This document shows positions 60,401 through 64,000 of a stretch of 64,000 nucleotides of DNA, one piece after another. Origin of the DNA: Apostichopus japonicus (lineage: Eukaryota > Echinodermata > Holothuroidea > Aspidochirotida > Stichopodidae); assembly GCF_037975245.1 (NCBI RefSeq), contig NC_092562.1, positions 28,905,554 through 28,969,553 of the forward strand. The letters are read 5' to 3'. Under the pieces are notes generated by a model. It worked only from the letters and a program-made list of their open reading frames with translations. It had not been told where the DNA came from and did not search any database. The position numbers and the translations under genes were made by a program. Each line of letters starts with the position of its first letter. Position 1 is the first letter of the stretch.

Positions 60401-63400
60401 CAGTTCAAAGAAGTCATTTACGATTCTATGAACAACATTTCGTTTGAACAATTGATTGCATGTCGTTTAGTCATTCATTACAGACGACCGAGTTCGTATA
60501 CGACATAATCCTAATAATCCCACATCGAGTGTAGGTCTTTTTCCATACGTGGATTAGAATTGCAGGAGTGAAACGAGGTCATTCGTGAAGTGATTGATCG
60601 TAAAGCTGAGAACTTTGCCATGTAATTTAACATGGCTTAAATCGATATGTCATCGATTTATCTCATTTACACGTTTTCGAGAATGATTGACAGTAAATAA
60701 TTCGGTGTCGTAAGGGTCTGCATGCAAAGTAAGACAGAACGAAGAAACAATATTTTTTATTATTATTGTCGACTCTGATATTTTGTTCTATTCTAAATAA
60801 GTCTCTCTTACTTTAAACGTTAATAATAACTGACCGAAAATATAAGATTTGAACTGGGAATATATTTAAATCACGTATGATATTGAGTAATAAACTATGT
60901 GTCTATTCAACAGACTCTAACAATGCAATCGTATCTAAAGTGAAGAACATCTTATGTGTTGCGATCACCGAACAAATTGTACACATTCTGTAACAAATGA
61001 TAATCAAATCTTTCAATATGTATAAATCAGACAGTAAGTGATGACACGCTTACCCGAGTCGTCTTTGCTATTATCATTCCTCATTTTCATGTTTTTCTTG
61101 AACTGGGAATATATTTAAATCACGTATGATATTGAGTAACAAACTATGTGTCTATTCAACAGACTCTAACAATGCAATCGTATCTAAAGTGAAGAACATC
61201 TTATGTGTTGCGATCACCGAACAACTTGTACACATTCTGTAACAAATGATAATCAAATCTTTCAATATGTATAAATCAGACAGTAAGTGATGAAACGCTT
61301 ACCCGAGTCATCTTTGCTATTATCATTCCTCATTTTCATGTTTTTCTTGCTTTCTATAGATAACAGAAACATTCTGAAGAAAAAAAAAACATACAAATTC
61401 TTTTTTAATATCACGGTAGTTCCATTACAGAAATGCTTACATAGATTAAAGATAACTGAATAATCACCGTCAAAATTTGTCTCTATTTGATAGCATCCCG
61501 ATAACAAGGCACAGGGGACAATACAATCAAAGCCTGTCTAGACGGTTTTTATCAAATGTGATTTCGGATTGTGTTTAAAGATTTAGCAATGTAACATGAC
61601 GTTTATGTAATATATGAAATCACAGGGGAATAAAAAAAATGTATCACTAAAAATTAGAACAATACATCTTTACCTTCTGCATAGAACAGCGATCACCAAT
61701 AAAGCCAGAACCAGAGATGGTATAATCGAAAAGACGTAGGGAAACGTCTTACCAAGAACGACTTGGCTTGTTAACTCTGTAAAGGAATAGCTAAACTATG
61801 ACTATGAAACAGTTTTATAACATTCATAGAAATACCTTCTAATGAATGTAACGATGATGAAATTTTAAAGATGTAAGGAATAGCTAAACTATGACTATGA
61901 AACAGTTTTATAACATTCATAGAAATACCTTCTAATGAATGTAACGATGAAGAAATTTTAAAGATGTAAGGAAGTCAGCGCTATTTGCCTTATCATCAGT
62001 ACGATCGAATAACATTGAAGGAAGCAATTAAACCACTGATGACTTGCTTCGTCATTCACCAGACAAACAAGGCAAGTATCATACAGGAATCGGGAAGATT
62101 AGCAACGTGGTGAATAGTAATGAGCAATTATAATGTCATCGAGAAGTATTATCGAATTTGTAAATAAATGGAAAATACCTTTGAATCTGGACTTATACAA
62201 CTTTAGCCATTTAAGATAAATAGAAACATCAGTTTACGGTAAAGAATGATAAACGTTTCAGGGATAACATGTCATTATATGTCAACTAGGTAGCAACCTT
62301 CATGGTAAGCCAAAGTGATCACGTTACCTATGGTGGTATTGCATTCAATAGTAGTAGGCTGACTGGAACAACCGGCGTAATTTTTCACAGTGATGAAGAA
62401 CGTATAAGTAGTTCCAGGTTCGAGATTCATAAATGTGAAATCATTCTGTGATTGGTTAAAGGTTCTTGCAGTGGAGGAATTGTCATGTGAACTTTCGTAA
62501 AAGATTTCAAATTGATAAGGATGTTTTAAATCACACCCCAAACAGTCATAGTCCCAAGATTCAGGTAGCTGTAACATGAAAGTCAATTTGATTAAATACA
62601 TCACAGTTTTATTAAACATTTCTGGCTGTTTCTATCTGTTTAGATTGTAAAAATATACATAGAAATCGTATATTCCGAATTTAAATAACAAAGGACACAA
62701 CAATGGGCACGTTTCCCAAATTGACACATTTACATCAATGGTTCTAGATTATTTAAATTTGAGAAAACTTCCAATAATTTGTGTATCATTGAGCTTGGCA
62801 TAAACCTCATAATGTAAACAATGTGTTACAACATACGAGTCGTTGGCAGCCCGTTGCTATACTATTCATTTTCTGTATCACTTCAATCATGCTTGTTAAG
62901 AAGGTAATCTTGTGCAGACGGCAAAACTCAAATGATTGGTGCGTTGCATTGGTCGTTACTATTGATTCTAAAACACACAACCATGACCCTCATGACCTTG
63001 ACCATACACATTTTTATTTCAACATTCCATAAGTCAGACACTTCCAATTGAGAGTCGCATTTGATTAATACTTTTACGGACAAGTGTCCGGGCGACTAGC
63101 TTTCAGAATGAATGGAATTGTTACAGTAATCAATCGGGAATGTTGATGAAATACCTTCGGAAGGGTGTACCAGTTTAATCACTGCTGCTGTTTTATGTAA
63201 ACTTACAAGATGTGGCACTATTGCTAGAAGTTGGGGCCTACTAATAAACGCAAAGAACTGCTCAGTATCATACTATATATTTTTATGTGGCTGTAACCAT
63301 GCATACACCTCATATAACATTTAAGCCGAATTGAGTATTCATGCGTAGTAGCTGAAGTAAATGGAATACTACCTGCCAGCTAAGCTTAATAGATGTTTGG

Positions 63401-63886
63401 TTTACGTCTGAAGTATTCACATCGATTGGTGTATCCGCGACACCTGAAAGAAGGAATTGGTAAAAAAAAATGATGTATTACTTTTCTTGTTAAGCTTATG
63501 GATTTACATTATGGTAGCCTACTCACTCAAATAATGGGTGTTCGCTCCATTCTAATAGTGATTGCTTGTTTATTTTTCTCGGAAAGCGTATTTAATATTA
63601 GCTTAATATTACTATATATAAAGTCAACTAGAAGCTCACCAATTGAATCAGTAATGGTGACGTATTCCATTTTTGTACTCCGGCTTTCGCTTCCAACATT
63701 AGTTCTAACAGTCACGGTTACCTCGTACTCTGTGCATTTGCGCAAATTGCTTATAATATGGTGACGTCTACCCTTTTCCGCTACTGAAGTCTCTTCCGTA
63801 GTTTTGTTTGTCTCTCGATAGCGAACAATGACGTCATAATCAAGAGTTGGGTTACAATTGATATCTTTAACAGAAACATTGCCAGT
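47612..63886 (-). CDS. Gene C: receptor tyrosine phosphatase with FN3 ectodomain, 5' end outside window
   Basis: Exons seen, 5' to 3' on the minus strand: 63640-63886, 63373-63443, 62328-62568, 61674-61776, 61303-61349, 60234-60397, 59617-59704, 58908-58984, 58266-58302, 57801-57898, 54873-55001, 54165-54313, 53388-53523, 52582-52719, 51710-51809, 51215-51294, 50554-50682, 49819-49968, 49383-49504, 48957-49092, 47612-47683. Phases agree; 2514 bp, 837 residues plus stop. Order: part of one FN3, a whole FN3, membrane helix (about residues 196-218 of the visible part), wedge helix, D1 with an intact WPDMKVP and HCSAGCGRTG, degenerate D2, tail ending IYANV. D1 of gene C is the most canonical of the three and should be the most active. 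Signal peptide, further ectodomain and promoter lie beyond 64000. Confidence 0.9.
47820..48760. repeat. ACT/AGT triplet microsatellite, about 0.9 kb
   Basis: Long runs of ACT broken by AAT, TCT, GCT and ACC variants, with AGT-type triplets at both edges. It lies in the last intron of gene C. It creates poly-Thr and poly-Val open frames that are not genes. Confidence 0.95.
48957..52719 (-). CDS. Gene C D1-D2 linker and degenerate PTP domain 2
   Basis: Exons 52582-52719, 51710-51809, 51215-51294, 50554-50682, 49819-49968, 49383-49504 and 48957-49092. The first ends D1 (EQYQFIFETVL). D2 shows DKNRNRDIIP, DYINASF, LFISTQLPL, DFWRMVFDY and NYLPSE (Trp of YWP lost). The signature reads VVQCLDGVSQCGVF: His is Gln, and Gln sits where Arg belongs. 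The WPD loop is not recognisable. A catalytically dead D2. Confidence 0.88.
51840..52060. repeat. Inverted-repeat element with hammerhead-like motif, copy 4
   Basis: Two arms, at 51911-51955 (minus) and about 51995-52040 (plus), are separated by a short spacer. Outer sequence CTTATCCACTATAGACAGCC matches copy 1. In this copy the first core base C is T and, in the plus arm, GAAA reads AAAA, so any ribozyme core is broken. It lies in a gene C intron. Confidence 0.8.
52105..52389. mobile_element. Short TIR element, 285 bp
   Basis: Left end CAGGCGCGTAGCCAGG, right end the inverse of CAGGCGCGTAGTCAAG. Flanks GATGCTTT and GATGAATT may be a decayed 8-bp duplication. It carries the shared internal module in reverse. 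Gene C intron between exons 51710-51809 and 52582-52719. Confidence 0.75.
53388..59704 (-). CDS. Gene C PTP domain 1 (catalytic)
   Basis: Exons 59617-59704, 58908-58984, 58266-58302, 57801-57898, 54873-55001, 54165-54313 and 53388-53523. Motifs: [55 protein letters not shown] (complete WPD loop), VVHCSAGCGRTGT (complete signature). All residues needed for phosphotyrosine hydrolysis are visible except that the KNRY Tyr is Phe. A 2.2-kb transposon copy sits between exons 57801-57898 and 54873-55001, ending only 37 bp from the former. Confidence 0.92.
55574..57763. mobile_element. TIR DNA transposon (non-autonomous), copy 2
   Basis: Same ends as 6670-9937, with its own 5-bp target duplication ATAAT at 55569-55573 and 57764-57768. 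At 2190 bp it lacks the insertion at 7332-8418 but keeps the MITE at 56696-57072. It lies in a gene C intron and ends 37 bp from exon 57801-57898. Confidence 0.87.
56696..57072. mobile_element. hAT-like MITE inside transposon copy 2
   Basis: Ends CAGTGGCGGAACG and CTCCGCCACTG, with the 8-bp target duplication CCGCCGCG at 56688-56695 and 57073-57080. It is orthologous to the insertion at 8888-9265. Confidence 0.85.
60234..61349 (-). CDS. Gene C juxtamembrane and wedge exons (61303-61349, 60234-60397)
   Basis: The first, 47 bp, gives a basic and polar stretch (SKKNMKMRNDNSKDDS). To keep phase it must use the AG four bases inside the stronger-looking tatag acceptor. The second, 164 bp, is acidic and ends with the helix that precedes D1 in RPTPs (ISLHDLQSYVREMKLNEDGF). 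A second, incomplete copy of the 47-bp exon lies at about 61053-61096. Confidence 0.75.
60848..61350. repeat. Tandem duplication of about 250 bp that includes a gene C exon
   Basis: GAACTGGGAATATATTTAAA starts both units, at about 60849 and 61100. The units are nearly identical. Each ends with the 47-bp juxtamembrane exon on the minus strand. The exon copy at about 61053-61096 has lost the upstream intron end. Confidence 0.88.
61674..61776 (-). CDS. Gene C transmembrane exon
   Basis: This exon encodes a hydrophobic helix (FPYVFSIIPSLVLALLVIAV) followed by LCRR. It joins the FN3 exon through a split Glu codon and ends two bases into a codon completed by the exon at 61303-61349. It marks the boundary between the extracellular FN3 part and the cytoplasmic phosphatase part. 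Confidence 0.87.
61780..61968. repeat. Two-copy tandem repeat of about 92 bp
   Basis: AGGAATAGCTAAACTATGAC begins each unit, at about 61783 and 61876. It lies just upstream of the acceptor of the gene C membrane exon, in the intron. Confidence 0.88.
62328..63886 (-). CDS. Gene C fibronectin type III exons (63640-63886, 63373-63443, 62328-62568)
   Basis: Exon 63640-63886 holds the C-terminal two thirds of one FN3 repeat (DYDVIVRYRE, then CTEYEVTVTVRT). Exons 63373-63443 and 62328-62568 form the next (TSIKLSWQ, YQFEIFYESS, LEPGTTYTFFITVKNYAG). Potential N-glycosylation sites include NVS, NKT, NQT, NSS, NQS and NTT. Several Cys in the second repeat may pair. This is the membrane-proximal end of an adhesion-type ectodomain; its ligand cannot be told. 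Confidence 0.85.
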
Positions 63887-64000
63887 CTGCCAAATTTGAA
63901 ATCAAAAACAATTTGAAAGAATTTTGATGTTTAGTTTGAATTCGAATTCTGACGACTAACTTTGGTTGCTGTATACTACCTAAACATCAAGCATGACCAT

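Overview
This is a eukaryotic genomic window, almost certainly from an AT-rich marine invertebrate. Genes are split into many short exons with GT/AG introns, and the introns hold microsatellites, a tRNA-derived SINE and many short terminal-inverted-repeat transposons. A deuterostome such as an echinoderm is my guess. That guess rests on gene style and repeat content only.

The whole window is organised around a head-to-tail cluster of three receptor-type protein tyrosine phosphatase (RPTP) genes, all on the minus strand. I assembled them exon by exon from splice sites, reading phase and PTP-domain motifs. Gene A (23664 down to 374) is complete: 24 coding exons, 806 residues. It has a signal peptide, a very short basic ectodomain with a furin-type site, a membrane helix, two PTP domains and a Tyr-x-Asn tail. 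Gene B (45680 down to 27764) appears complete: 22 coding exons, 688 residues. It has no ectodomain; a membrane anchor at the very N-terminus is followed by two PTP domains. Gene C (beyond 63886 down to 47612) is cut by the window edge. Its visible 837 residues carry parts of two fibronectin type III domains, a membrane helix and two PTP domains.

In all three genes the membrane-proximal domain D1 keeps the Cys-Arg catalytic loop, while D2 has lost the catalytic Arg. The WPD loop of D1 differs: WGD in A, WDD in B, WPD in C. All three proteins end in Tyr-x-Asn-(hydrophobic), as in vertebrate PTPRA, where that tyrosine binds the GRB2 SH2 domain. Intron positions and exon sizes (88, 98, 136, 150, about 100, about 83 and 136 bp) recur, so the three arose by tandem duplication and then diverged mainly outside the catalytic core.

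The non-coding part is busy. It contains two copies of a TIR element with 5-bp target duplications (6670-9937 and 55574-57763). These carry nested hAT-like MITEs with 8-bp target duplications. There are four more hAT-like elements in introns, a tRNA-derived SINE and a family of inverted repeats with a hammerhead-ribozyme-like motif. A 32-bp minisatellite, a long ACT triplet array, a U2-snRNA-like fragment and several local tandem duplications complete the picture. One of those duplications copied a gene C exon. I saw no CRISPR array, operon or other prokaryotic feature.
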